Assembly (NCBI GenBank): GCA_037447655.1
Contig: JBBHKE010001881.1
Coordinates: 1 to 64,000, forward strand
Reading direction: 5' to 3'
Source: Zygnema cylindricum
Taxonomy: Eukaryota; Streptophyta; Zygnematophyceae; Zygnematales; Zygnemataceae
DNA length: 64,000 nucleotides
Below, one piece after another: positions 1 through 10,420 of the stretch. Position numbers and translations under genes: made by a program. Each line of letters opens with the position of its first letter. Position 1 is the first letter of the stretch. Under the pieces are notes generated by a model. That model was not told the DNA's origin. It made no database searches and saw nothing but the letters and a program-made list of their open reading frames with translations.

Positions 1-985
1 TTAAAACAAGCAAATCATCAACATAAATTGCAATAAATATAAAACCTTCCTCATCTTCGAAAACATAGATTGAGTGATCTGAGCTGATCCGGATATATCC
101 CAGACCGGTAAGAAACTCATCAAGCTTCTTATTCCACTATCGAGGCGCCTGTTTCAAACCATAAAGAGATTTAATCAGCCGGCATACCTTACTCTCCTCT
201 CCTTCCTCCACAAACCCTTCGGGTTGTCGCATGAAGATCTCCTCTTCCAATTCTCCATGCAAAAAGGTTGTCTTGATGTCCATTTGGTGCACTTCCATAT
301 CTTTCGCTGCTACCAGGCTGAGAAGTATGCCGACGGAGGGAAATCTGACCACCGGGGCAAAGGTTTCCTCGTAGTCAATTCCCTCTTTTTGTGTAAATCC
401 CTTTGCCACTAATCGGGCCTTGTAGCGCTCGATTGTGTTATGTGGGTTCAGTTTTAATTTGAAAACCCACTTACAACCGATTGGTTTTCGGTTAGGTAGA
501 CAATCCACCCGCTCCCAAGTATCGACTGCCATAATTGAGGCTATCTCCTCATTGATGGCTGTCTTCCACCGGTTTCTTTCTGGACAAGTCATTGCCTCTC
601 CATAAGTTTGAGGTTCATCTTCATGAGATAGTTTAGTTACCTTGTTATTAACCTGTTTTTCTTGCAGTCTTTTGCTACTTCTCTTTCCCCCCTCAAAATC
701 AGAGGCCGGAATAGATGGTTCTCGTGGATTTTTTCGAACAAACTCGGCTTCTCCCCTATCCCTTGATTCTGAATCAATTTCCACCTCGTCTTCCGCTTCG
801 TGTAGAGTTGTCACTGGAGTTTCCACAGCCGAGTCCTTTTCGGTTTGATTTGTATCTGCAAGAATGTCATCTTCTCTAAAACCTGGATAGTTAGGGAGCT
901 CAAAGTCATCGAAATTTTCTGACTCAAATCTGATTTTTACTAACTTAATATATTTGAAGGGATCCACAGACTTTCCTTCATCCAT
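1..985 (-). pseudogene. copia A1 reverse transcriptase (broken)
   Basis: The conceptual protein reads leftward from 985. It begins with an acidic linker, then RT motifs such as GCKWVFKLK, RYKARLVAKGFTQKEG and the first catalytic Asp region QMDIKTTFLHGE. A TAG at 137-139 follows LKQAPR, where functional elements usually have Gln before Trp. The frame continues past it, and the YVDD catalytic box is encoded at 14-25. The same TAG is present in A2. A TAA near 1003 separates this part from the integrase part. It is certainly a copia RT by family knowledge and is inactive as it stands. Confidence 0.93.
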
Positions 986-1003
986 AACTACTAGATGCTT
1001 TAC

Positions 1004-1600
1004 TTAGATTATATCTTCTCTTTTTATATCATAAACTCTATATCTTTTAACATCCTCATCATATCCTAATAAGTATCCCGGTTTTCCTTTAGGACTAGCT
1101 TCCAATTCAACCGATTTGTATCTAGACTCAATACTTGACTGCCGAAAACCTTTAAGTGAGATAAGTATAGTTTCCGGCCTGTCCATCTCTCATAAGGTGT
1201 TTGATCTTTTATAGCTGAAGTAACAACTCTATTTTTGAGGTAATTAGCACAGTTCATTGCTTCTGCCCAAAACCTATTTCCTATCTTCTTATTTGACAAC
1301 ATACTTCTAGCACTATCACTTACTGTTCTATTTAACCTTCAAGCCACCCCATTCTGTTTCGAGTTTTCTGGAACTGTCTTTTGGTGTTGGACTCCATCTT
1401 CCCTCAGAAAATCCTCAAACTGGTTAGAGTATACTCTCCACCATTGTCACTCCTTATTCTCTTGATTAGAGTTTCATGAAGTTTTTCGCTCCATGCTTTA
1501 TATTGTCTAAAACAATCCTGAGCTTCGGACTTGTTTTTCAAAAAATACACTCGGGAATACCGAGACCAATCATCAGTGATAGTCATCATAAATCTCTTCC
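1004..1600 (-). pseudogene. copia A1 integrase core, C-terminal part (broken)
   Basis: Pieces of the integrase core lie in shifted frames. 1404-1600 encodes TITDDWSRYSRVYFL and RSDNGGEY (catalytic Asp residues). 1066-1302 encodes the helix after the catalytic Glu (FWAEAMNCANYLKNR). 1004-1186 encodes the tail with GKPGYLLGYDED. A TGA replaces the Glu codon of the expected VAERLNRT motif, so a catalytic residue is lost as well as the frame. A2 keeps this motif at 50040-50070. Confidence 0.88.
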
Positions 1601-1618
1601 CCCTCCGGTGAGGGCACT

Positions 1619-3031
1619 TTAGCCGGTCCCCAAATATCTGTGTGTACTAGATCTAGAGTTTTTTTCTCCCTTATAGGTGGCTGTTTTAGGAAAGGGTAAT
1701 CTGTGTGTTTTACCTTGAGCACATCCACTACAAACACTTATATTATCATTCTCACTAAACTTAATCCCTTCCACCACTCCCATCTTTTTCATCTCTCTTA
1801 ACTTGTCTAGTTTCACATGCCCAAGACTCTTATGCCACATCATAATATCATGAACACCAGCATAATAAAGTTTCTTCTTTTCACTACTTAAAACGAGCCC
1901 AAACATCCCATGGCTACCTTTCTCAGCAATGAAATAGACATCCTCCTCAAAACTAGCAGTAAAGACTCCTACCCTAGTGCTAGTAAAAAAACCCTTATCA
2001 TCTAATACGGATGTAGAGATGAGGTTTTTGTTCAACTCCAGAATAAACAATACATCGGAGAATGTTACTATGGATGTCTTTCCTTCTACTAACACTTTCA
2101 AATCTACCGATCCTACAAGAGTAGTGGTGACTATCCTCCCATTCCCGTACTCTATCTCTACGGTAGGAATATTTTTTATCTTAGTGAACAGGTGCCTATC
2201 CTTACACATGTGCATGGAGGCACTTAAATCTACAATCCAGCCTGCTTCACCTTTCAATCCACCGTAAGCACATTTCTGCCTTCGTGGTATTTCGACCTCG
2301 TTTTTCGCCTCCAACTCCTCATCCAAAAAGAGCTCATCGTCCTCGTCCTCGAATTCCGTCTCATGTACCTGTGTCACAAGGGCCTTTTTCTTTCCTCTCG
2401 AGATACCACCGGTCTGCCCCTCCTTTAACCGAAGCTCGGTTAGCTTAGTGCACTCTGCCATATAGTGCCCAGGTTTCTTACAAAAATGACATAAACCTTT
2501 GGGAGCCCTTGGTCCGAACTCGTCGGTCTGATTTTTCTGCTCCCTCCCCCCATAGTTTCTGACCGGTTTCCTGGAATCCTTGAGGCTATAATCGGTCGCA
2601 GTTGCCAAGACTTGGCCACTCTTTCCTCCCCTTCGGATCTCAATCGTATTCTCTCGAACGAGAATCATCGCTACCACTGAGTTCCATATCCACCTTAAGT
2701 CCGGCAAGTCCTGCACACGGTTGACTATGTTTTCGAACTCATCGGGTAACTTCATCAGTAAACACTTAACCTTTTCTTTTTCACTAAAATCTTTTCCCGC
2801 ACTCTCTAGCTCCATGAAGAGTGTAGCAAGCTCATTGAAAAAATCAAACATCCCTCCCCCTTTGTATACATACTCCTTAACTTTTTGATCAGCCAACTGT
2901 TGTTCCTGAATCGTACCACTTCGGTACATCTCTATGAAAGCCATCCAAAGATCATATGCCCTACCTACCTGCAAATGACGACATGCAAGTCCTTCAGTGA
3001 GATGGCGTAGGATGAAGTGCTTTGCCGCCAT
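1619..3031 (-). pseudogene. copia A1 gag C-half, zinc knuckle, protease, integrase HHCC (longest A1 frame)
   Basis: This 470-codon frame encodes, in order, a gag helical region (UBN2 type), a CCHC zinc knuckle (CHFCKKPGHYMAEC), an acidic stretch, the aspartic protease, and the integrase HHCC finger (WHKSLGHVKLDKL ... CSGCAQGKTHRL). At the protease active site the usual Asp-Ser-Gly reads Asp-Leu-Ser (IVDLSAS), whereas A2 has IVDSGAS, so the A1 protease is probably dead. The frame is lost near 1660 in an A-run before the integrase core. The ATG at 3031 is internal to gag; the N-terminus is in another frame (2965-3387). Confidence 0.93.
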
Positions 3032-3387
3032 ATTGTTGAAGTCCCAGGTTTCAGTATCATTCTCCTCGTTCCTCGATTAGATGACATGAATGCCGAACCA
3101 GTTGTTATTGTTGTGGTCGCCTCCTTCTCCTTTCCTTTGTCCACCACCTCTCCTTCTTTTGTTTCCTCCGTTGAAGGTGGATCTTCTTTCCTGGTGAATC
3201 TGCTTCCTCCAAACCCTGGAGGAATTCGAAGACTTGATAGACTTCCCAACCGTCCACTCACTATCCCCCAAAACCTTTTTTCGCATAGAGCTCCTATCAT
3301 CATACTTTCCCAGTATATGAAGCCAGTTCCATTAAAGATTGGTACCCTAGAGGGTGGGCCCATAACCTGAAACTCTGAGACCTCCAT
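2965..3387 (-). pseudogene. copia A1 gag N-terminus
   Basis: The frame opens inside the LTR end (MEVSEF) and continues as VPIFNGTGFIYWESMM, a typical copia gag start (a fold-and-Trp motif like FNGxNYxxW). A second ATG at 3361-3363 lies inside the primer binding site and may be the real start. The frame shifts near 3070, just before the part encoded by 1619-3031. The Pro/Lys-rich middle (KEDPPSTEETKEG) is low complexity. Confidence 0.85.
3353..3367 (-). promoter_or_regulatory. primer binding site of A1, half-tRNA(iMet) type
   Basis: Directly next to the LTR end, the plus strand reads GGTGGGCCCATAACC. From memory this equals the anticodon stem-loop of plant initiator tRNA-Met, not its 3' end. 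On the element strand it is GGTTATGGGCCCACC. Drosophila copia and yeast Ty5 are primed by an internally cut iMet tRNA in this way. The ATG inside the site pairs with the CAU anticodon and is in frame with gag. Confidence 0.8.
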
Positions 3388-4424
3388 AAGTCCTCAGACT
3401 GGACAGCTTCCAAGAAGCCTCTAAAACAACCCTGACCCCTTTGTGTTTCAGCAAAAATAACTGCCACCCTGGCAGACAAAAACTCTGACCAACTTCACCC
3501 CTATGAAGATAAGACTCCCTTGAGTCGATAGCAAAAAGAATCTCTGAATTTGCTCCCTTGAGCAGTAAGTTATGGAGGGTCAAAGTTGACCTTTTGTACT
3601 GAAGCTCTTTGGGAGAGAGGGTCCTATCTTCTAATTTTTCTAAGTCCTATCTCTTTGACACACTCTATCTGGTGATGTACAGAGCCAATCAGATTTCAGT
3701 TTCGTACACAAAAGTACAGTTGCTGGTGTACTTTCTGTACAGACACTGTACGACATGGCCTAAATGTTGACACGTGGTATGTCCGGATTCGCTCCCTTAA
3801 TCTTCGGAGATGCCGCGATCCAATGTCATTCCGCCACGTGTCATCCGATGTGGCGATGACCACAAACCGCCGAAATCCTCTTCCGCGATCTCGACGTAAA
3901 TTCTGGCCGTCCGATTAAATTCACATTTAATCGTAGCCGTAATAAATGCATGCGCGGTATTCGTTTCACTAAAGGAATAAATGCGCGGTATTGGTTTCGT
4001 ATTCGTACCGGAATCCGTACTTTTACATCTACTGGATCTATGTATCCCGTAAAACTATTTTAGTTAAATGAACTATGCTACGTAGAAGTGTTTAATTAAT
4101 TATCAAACCTAATAGTACGTAACACTGATTCTACACTTAACGGCCAAGGCTACCGACTACCGGTTGACTACCGGCCGGTAGGTACGAGGATCAAATCCTG
4201 TGGCCAGCACATTCCTTTTAGTAAATTAAACCCCTAACTAAAATATATATTCCCGTAAACCTCTGGATAGCCTAAGTAGCCATGGCTCTAGCTCCCTCTC
4301 CAATTTCTCAGTGACTGCGACAAGTTTGAGAGTTGGAGAGAGAAGTTAGAGGTAGACTGCCTCGGCTTCTTTCTTATTTCTATTCAGACCTAGAAATTAC
4401 TTTAAAAGACCATTAATTTCTACA
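3368..4424 (-). repeat. 5' LTR of copia A1 (family A)
   Basis: On the element strand the LTR begins TGTAGAAATTAATGG and ends CTCAGAGTTTCA (TG..CA). It is about 1057 bp, the same length class as the left LTR of A2 (1049 bp). It contains the GTAC-rich palindrome (about 3700-3760) and an antisense tRNA-like segment (4135-4210). It is homologous to the family B LTRs elsewhere in the window. Confidence 0.92.
4135..4210 (+). other. tRNA-like segment antisense in A1 LTR
   Basis: A D-arm-like stretch (AACGGCCAAGGC) is followed about 40 bp later by a B-box/T-arm-like stretch (GAGGATCAAATCCTG) and a GC-rich tail ending GGCCAGCAC. Corresponding segments occur in seven other LTRs of families A and B, always antisense to the element. 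It is not a full cloverleaf as read by eye. Confidence 0.5.
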
Positions 4425-4648
4425 CAAATGCTGTGGCCGGCTCATACCTTTTAGTTAAAAACCCCTAACTAATATATATTTCCCGTAAACCTCTGGATAG
4501 CCTATTTCGCCATGGCTCTAGCTCCCTCTCCAATTTCTCAGTGACTGCGACAAGTTTGAGAGTTGGAGAGAGAAGTTAGAGGTAGACTGCCTCGGCTTCT
4601 TTCTATTTAGAGCTAGAAAATACTTAAAATGGACCATTAATTTCTACA
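4425..4648 (-). repeat. extra LTR fragment beside A1
   Basis: These 224 bp repeat the outer end of the adjacent LTR (from CAAATxCTGTGGCC to TTTCTACA), head to tail with it. The junction falls on a shared CAAAT. It is either a partial tandem duplication of the LTR end or the remains of an older LTR hit by A1. Confidence 0.85.
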
Positions 4649-5022
4649 TATATCTATGTGTAACTGTCAGAAATCAAATGTTTATTTTTAGCTACAGATC
4701 TCATGTTGGTACGTTTTGTTACACAATATGTTTTTGTTCACATAAGTCAATCAATGCCCGTTACACGGACATGATTCGTGTCGTGTTTTGTTATGTTTGA
4801 TATATTCACATGTATTGTGTGTTGTTTTATCACGCTTTGTTGAGCCTTACCAAAGTATTATACAAATATACATTTATGTGTTCAATAAGCAATTGTACGA
4901 CATGCAATATGTGTAAAGAGTCTCTCTGCAACTTTTATTGGAACAACAACCATAGAGTGATGGTATAAGCATAGAAAACATACACACTTCCAAACAACAA
5001 GAATATTCCATTGAAGAAATAG
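4649..5022. other. AT-rich spacer, nothing recognised
   Basis: No reading frame, RNA gene or clear repeat end was seen. A phrase with 'cccgttacacg' near 4750 resembles text near 10340-10390, hinting at an old shared repeat. Confidence 0.5.
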
Positions 5023-5024
5023 TA

Positions 5025-5525
5025 CACCGCGAATCGTAATTAGAGTAAATTACTCTAATTCGGTCGCTCGAAATTTCGAGTATATCACATGAAATAGAGT
5101 AAATGATTCTAATTTTTTCATTATTATATTTAAGGTAAAGTTTAATTAGCGTTTTTAATTCTAATATATGTTCGCTTTAAATAGTGTGGAGTACGGACGA
5201 CCTCCAACCGTGCAAAATTGTACTTTATTAAGTAAAAAAGTACAAATAATGATTTAATACATGCCGTTATCATGTAACTACGTTTTAACAAACAACGTAG
5301 TGCAAACGTCATAGTGACGATAAACTATACGTTTTGCCAAATTCTGTACGAAAACCTTATTTACAATAGAGGATATTAGCGTGCCAAATTAGAGTACTTA
5401 AATAAATTAGAGTAAACTTCCTAGTTGAAAAAGCTCTATCATATATATTAGCGTTCATTACTCTTATTGTTTTTCTTAGTTTTTATACTCTAATTTTTTC
5501 ATTACTCTAATTACGATTCGCGGTG
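5025..5525. mobile_element. MITE, TA-flanked CACCG family (copy D1)
   Basis: The ends are a perfect inverted repeat, CACCGCGAATCGTAATTAGAG at the left and its complement at the right, flanked by TA on both sides (5023-5024, 5526-5527). The interior is AT-rich without coding potential. A TA target is typical of the Tc1/mariner group, but the CACCG terminus does not settle the superfamily. Confidence 0.85.
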
Positions 5526-5527
5526 TA

Positions 5528-5884
5528 GTGTTAGAACATAAGTGTGTTGAAGTATGTATACCTATGCAGTTTACTTTAAAACGTTAACAACCCAATTATG
5601 ATTAAACATAATTTTTTATATTAACTTTTTATAGCTCTAACAAAGTTAACGGATAAGTTTATTTCAAAACTTCTTTATTTCACTATTGTAAAAGAAATGT
5701 CAACTTTCACATTGTATTACCTTCTCCTGTTTATGGAAACATCTAAATACACCATGGATTTCTATTAGTGTTTAGACACAATGATTCAACGCCCCAATCT
5801 TTTTCCTATCTCGCTTGTTTTTTCTCCCCCGTCCCTCTCTCATGTTGTCTCTCCCCTCTCCCTCTCTCTCTCCCTCTTCATCTT
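5528..5884. other. AT-rich spacer ending in a CT-rich run
   Basis: No gene seen. 5818-5885 is a polypyrimidine run on the plus strand. It supplies the CTATC target duplication of the following solo LTR. Confidence 0.5.
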
Positions 5885-5889
5885 CTATC

Positions 5890-6957
5890 TGTTAAATTTG
5901 AGTATTTTCTAGGTCTGAATTTATTCTATGTGTTTGTCAGATGGTCTTGTCTAAGTCATCCATACTTGTCGTAGTCACTGGAAGACAGAGATAGCCATGG
6001 CTGCCCCATAGTCAAAAAGAAGAAACAGGCAAAAACAGGCAGGAAAACTGATAGGAGGCCAAAATGTTGCCATTAACCGGATTTGAACCAGGGTCTGTGG
6101 TTTGCTATGCAGACGTAAGCCTTATCCAATAAGGCGTTACCGAAACGATACACGTGACGGGTTTCATAAATATATAAATATTAACGCCACAGCTAATTAA
6201 CAGCAGACTAACCAAAATGAGCAATTCATGCATGTACGCGAATCTGAACCGTGTAAAATATGTTTTGATCGTACGGCCGCCATTGTAGCCGCCACGCGAA
6301 GTGAGCTTTTGGCGGCATTTGGAGATAGCGTCACGCGGTGCCACGTGGCCCCACATTATTTGATACCGGAGAAGATGGGAGGAGGAACCATGGCTTCCGA
6401 TATGACAGGTGTCACCTTGTAGACCTTGTCGTACAATGGTTGTACAATAAGTACATCGCCCATTGTACCTTCTTGTACTTTATATTGTTCCTATTGGACT
6501 AGGGTTTAATAGTAGGTAGTCGTGAGTAGGCAGACCGAGACTTAGTGATATTTAGGTACCTCTCTCTCTAAGAGAGCTTGTAACTATAAAGGTCATATTT
6601 GACCAGCCATAACTTAATGCTCGGGTGAGCAAATTCAGTGATTCTTTTTGCTGCGGACTCAGGGGAGTCTAAGCTACACAAGGGTGTAGTTGGTCAGAGG
6701 TTTTTACGTGTCAGGGTGGCACTTATTCAGTGGGAAAGTCAAAGTGGGGAATATTGTCCAAAACACATATTCAATCTTTGCATTCTGTGGTGGAACTGAG
6801 CACACAGGTCTTCTTTTCACAGGGGTGAAGGTGTATTGGAGTTCTAATTGTCAAGGGATCATTCATTTGGGTTTATATCAACTTGGAGTCGGCACTATCT
6901 AGATTAGCTTCTTTTGGATCTGCGAATTCTGTGGGCAAAGGAGCCCATAGAATTTCA
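5890..6957 (+). repeat. solo LTR, family B (copy B0)
   Basis: It starts TGTTAAATTTGAGTATTTTC and ends GAATTTCA. The 5-bp target duplication CTATC is perfect (5885-5889 and 6958-6962), and no internal region is attached, so this is a solo LTR left by LTR-LTR recombination. It is the most diverged B copy. On the minus strand at 6065-6142 it has the most canonical tRNA B-box of the series (GGTTCAAATCC). Confidence 0.9.
6065..6142 (-). other. tRNA-like segment antisense in solo LTR B0
   Basis: On the minus strand, TTGGATAAGGC (D-arm-like) is followed by GACCCTGGTTCAAATCCGG, a good match to a tRNA T-arm/B-box. A 7-bp acceptor stem is not evident, so it is called tRNA-like rather than a tRNA gene. 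Confidence 0.5.
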
Positions 6958-6990
6958 CTATCTCTCCTCCCTCCCTCTTTCTTGATGTCC

Positions 6991-7141
6991 GTTCATATAT
7001 TGTTGGTCCACATATTGTTGGTTCATATATTTCCGGTGCATATATTGTCGGTTCGTACTTTGGCGATTCATATCTTGTAGGTTCATATACTGTTGGTTCA
7101 CATATTGTCGGTTCGTACATTGTCGGATCACATATTGTGAG
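6991..7141. repeat. 15-bp minisatellite
   Basis: About ten imperfect units of the form GTTCATATATTGTTG in tandem. The frames through it on both strands are by-products of the 15-bp (5-codon) period and are not taken as genes. Confidence 0.9.
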
Positions 7142-8020
7142 TTATTTTTCAGCTCGAATATGCGTACTCACGTTTACACACTTTCCAACAACAACCATAG
7201 GGTGTTTGCGTTAGGGTCAGATACGCATCATAAACTCTTTAAAAGTGCAATAGTGAAGTAATGTAAGCTACTGACATCTACACATTTTGTGCCGCTTTCA
7301 TAAATCAACCCCAATTTAAAACAGAAAAAATGCAATGATATATTATTGCTACTTGTATATTTCACGACTTAGCAACGTACTTGCATGTAATGTGAATTGT
7401 AAATCAATAACAATAATAATATATCCCTCTACTAATAACCGTTTCTTACGAATTACAATATTTTGTAATCTTTCATTTGATATGTATTTTTAAGCATCAA
7501 TTGAGTCGTGATGGCACACGCGTACCTTTTCTTTTTTTGATCTTGTGATGTATGTTGAGGCATCAATTTTGCACCGACGACACATGGGAACATGGGTCGT
7601 GGTCGTAAGGGACATCTCGTTTTGGGTCGCGCGGACGTAGAGACACCGCCGCGCGCGCACACAGATATCGCCTATTTAAGGTTTTCAACACATCAGCCAA
7701 AGGTCTATAATTTTTAATCGAAAAAACCGATTTTTAATTTTGTATTTTTTCTCTTGACTGTAGTAATACACTTTTCATGGGAACAAAACCATAGGGTGAT
7801 ATGATCAGCTTAAAGTATTATTTTTTACGATACTGTCGGTGGTCGTTCGTAGATACTGGCTGGAGGCAACGTTGCATTACGCCATCGGTGCCGCGATCCG
7901 TATTGCGGACGGTCGCACGACAACGTTACATTGTGCCAAGTACGGCGGTATATACTGCTGACAGGTAGCGACGTAGAATCATAGATGTCCCGTGCGCATA
8001 TTACGCACAGTATAAACTAA
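7142..8020. other. spacer, nothing recognised
   Basis: No supportable gene. 7560-7680 is GC-rich relative to its surroundings. GTAC and CGTA words are frequent. Confidence 0.4.
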
Positions 8021-8024
8021 CGAA

Positions 8025-8800
8025 TACTACGTATGGTACGCATCAAACTATGTTGAAAATTCAATTAAATGTGTACCTTACTTCGTACCCGTTTATTTCT
8101 GGTACACTTATTTACATTACCCGTACATGTCCGTACTTTTTAAGGTTATTTAAGGGGATTCTTAGATTTTTGGGGTACATTTTTGTACATGCGTATGTTT
8201 CTGCATAACTACCCTCACACTTATCATAAATGTACATACGTTGTCCGTATTTTCCGTACTTTTACGGTTAATTATTTTAGGGTTTGTAGGTCATTCCCGT
8301 ACATTCCTGTTTAATGGTGTACATCTGCGTCACATTATTCGTACATTTTTGTACAGTGTCCGTAATTTGCGTACGTTTTAGGGTTATTTCTTTTAAGGTG
8401 TGAATGGTACATGTTCATACATTCTCGTGTATATCCGTACATCTGCGTTACATTTTTCGTACATTCTGGTACAATGTTTGTACATTACCGTACTTTTTAG
8501 GGTTATTAAAGTGGGGATTTTACTATTTTAGGATTTTTAGGCTAAATTGTTGTGCCCTGCTTTATGTTTCAGTACGGCTGCCTTAGATTTGTCCTTATAT
8601 TAGGTTTTTTTAGGGTACACTTTCCGTAAAGTTTTGCACATTTTTGTTAAGTTTTCGTACATATTAAGATATTTTTAAGATTTTCTAGGATTACGGTTCC
8701 ATGCGCTTTCGCAGATGCCTGTACATCGAAATCTACACGAAATTTACGAAAAGTATAAAATCGAGGAATACTACGTTACTTTCGTAAAAATGTTGAAATC
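8025..8800. repeat. dispersed GTAC/TTAGGG-rich repeat (copy E1)
   Basis: The segment is full of CGTACATTTT-like words and TTTTAGGGTTTTTAGGGT phrases. Both ends resemble 15354-16340: ACTACGTA..GCATCAA at the left, and a TACGAAA..GAAATCCGTAC block at the right. It is probably an unclassified transposon family. The TTAGGG words are scattered and not a telomere array. Confidence 0.6.
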
Positions 8801-8817
8801 CGTACATTTGGACATCA

Positions 8818-9345
8818 ACGCGTAGAATTACGCTAGCGGGGGGCAGCGTAGAATTACGTCACTGAGCGGCAGCGTAGAATTACGCCACCGAGCGACAACG
8901 TAAAATTATGCCACCGAGCGGCAGCATAGAATCACGCCACCGAGCGGCAGCGTAAAATTACGCCACCGAGCAGCAGCGTAGAATCACGCAACCCGGCGGC
9001 AACGTAAAATTACGCCACCGAGCGGCAGCGTAGAATTACGCCACCGAGCGGCAGCGTAAAATTACGCCACCGAGCGGCAGCGTAGAATCACGCCACCGAG
9101 CGGCAGCGTAGAATTACGCCACCGAGCGGCATCGTAGAATTACGCCACCGAGCGGCAGCGTAGAATCACGCCAGCGGCGGCAGCGCAGAATTATGCCACC
9201 CGGCGGCAGCGTATAATTATGTCGGCTAGTGGCAGCGTAGAATTACGCCAACAGGGAGGCGGCAGCGTAGAATTACGCCAGCCGGCAAGCGGCGGCGTAG
9301 AATATTGCCACGGTATGGCGGTCTGTACCGCGACGGGCGGTAGTG
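8818..9345. repeat. 26-bp minisatellite
   Basis: About 15-20 imperfect tandem units close to CAGCGTAGAATTACGCCACC plus GAGCGG. Variation is mainly T/C and A/G changes in the unit (AATTACG / AATCACG). It is GC-rich in an AT-rich setting. Further units continue in the duplicated piece at 9577-9780. Confidence 0.92.
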
Positions 9346-10045
9346 CTACATCGTGCCCGCGGTACGGCCCTGTGACAAAAAAATAATCAAGATAGACACG
9401 CCGCCTATATAATGGTTTCCCCGAAGGTGAACAACGTTCCTTTATTTATATACTGATGGAAGTTCACCCTAATACAATAAATTATAGACTACAATACTAT
9501 TATATAGCGTACTGTGTTTTTTGTTTTTATCGGCGATAAGGAATTGTTGGTCTCGGGAGCGATATCTTGGGACCTCAGCGTAGAATTACGCCACCGAGCG
9601 GCAGCGTAGAATTACGCCACCGAGCGGCAGCGTAGAATCACGCCAATGGCGGCAGCGCAGAATATGCCACTCGGCGGCAGCGTATAATTATATTGGCTGG
9701 TGGCAACGTAGAATTACGCCAACGGGCGGGCGGCAGCGTAGAATTACGCCAGCCGGCGGGCGGCAGCGTACAATATTGCCACGGTACGGCGGTCTGTACT
9801 GCAACGGGCGGCAGCGCTACATCGTGCCCGCGGTACGGCCGTGTGACAAAAAAAAAATCAAGACACACACGACGCCTATATAATAGTTTCCCCGAAGGTG
9901 AACAGCCTTCTTTTATTTATATACTGATGGAAGTTCACAATAATACAATAAATTATAGAGTACAATACTATTATATAGCGTACTATGTTTTTTGTTTTTA
10001 TCGGCGATAAGGAATTGTTGGTCTTGGGAGCGATATATTGGGTCC
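9118..10045. repeat. tandem duplication of about 460 bp (minisatellite end plus flank)
   Basis: 9118-9577 and 9588-10045 match in order: minisatellite units, a segment with TGCCCGCGGTACGGCC, poly-A, a GGTTTCCCCGAAGGTGAAC-like phrase, then GCGATAAGGAATTGTTGGTC. The copies differ by a few percent, so the duplication is not very recent. Confidence 0.85.
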
Positions 10046-10119
10046 TCTTATCGTTCGATTACGAATAACTATCGGTATCGATGTTATCGCGATAAATTTC
10101 TTGCCGATACACAACACTA

Positions 10120-10160
10120 CACCGCCTATCGTTATTAGTGTTAAAGAAAAATAAGTGTAA
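10120..10160. mobile_element. left end only of a CACCG-family MITE
   Basis: TA then CACCGCCTATCGTTATTAGTG matches the terminal repeat of the TA-flanked family, but no partner end was found downstream. Confidence 0.5.
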
Positions 10161-10420
10161 ATGCGAAATTAGAATTAATAATACTAATTTAGTTCAAGGT
10201 GACGTGGCTGATTTTGGTTCACTTCCTTAAATAACGTTGTTAACATTATTTTGTGATTTTTGGCTATTAAAAGTCGTGACAGAATTAGTGTTATTTATGC
10301 CAACTAGTAAATCACGCTCATTACACGTGCATGGAATGTTTCCTATTTTTCATGCCCGTTACACGAACCTGGATAGTGTTCCGTTTATCATGCCCGTTAC
10401 ATTTGGGACCGTGTCCTGTT
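10161..10420. other. spacer, nothing recognised
   Basis: AT-rich, no gene. It contains two related phrases with CATGCCCGTTACA (10347, 10390). Confidence 0.4.

Larger units (their letters stand above)
1..4424 (-). mobile_element. Ty1/copia element A1, 3' part cut by window edge
   Basis: Read on the minus strand the order is 5' LTR (3368-4424), primer site (3353-3367), gag, protease, integrase and reverse transcriptase, running off the window at position 1. Protease before integrase before RT is the copia order. The internal part closely matches element A2 (from 48717 rightward), so RNase H, PPT and 3' LTR presumably lie just outside the window. Reading frames are interrupted by stops and frameshifts, so this copy cannot make a full polyprotein. 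The flank after the LTR (from 4425) is another LTR piece, so no target duplication can be defined. Confidence 0.93.

Noticed and set aside
6065-6142. True tRNA gene
   Set aside because: The T-arm and D-arm-like parts are good, but a 7-bp acceptor stem and a clear anticodon loop could not be found by eye; kept as a tRNA-like LTR segment.
6883-7120. Frames on both strands over the 15-bp repeat
   Set aside because: A repeat period divisible by three keeps frames open by chance.
8140-8320. Telomere-type TTTAGGG repeats
   Set aside because: Only scattered TTTTAGGG words in a dispersed repeat, not a tandem array.
8818-9345. CRISPR-like array
   Set aside because: The units are back-to-back with no unique spacers and the genome is eukaryotic; it is a minisatellite.
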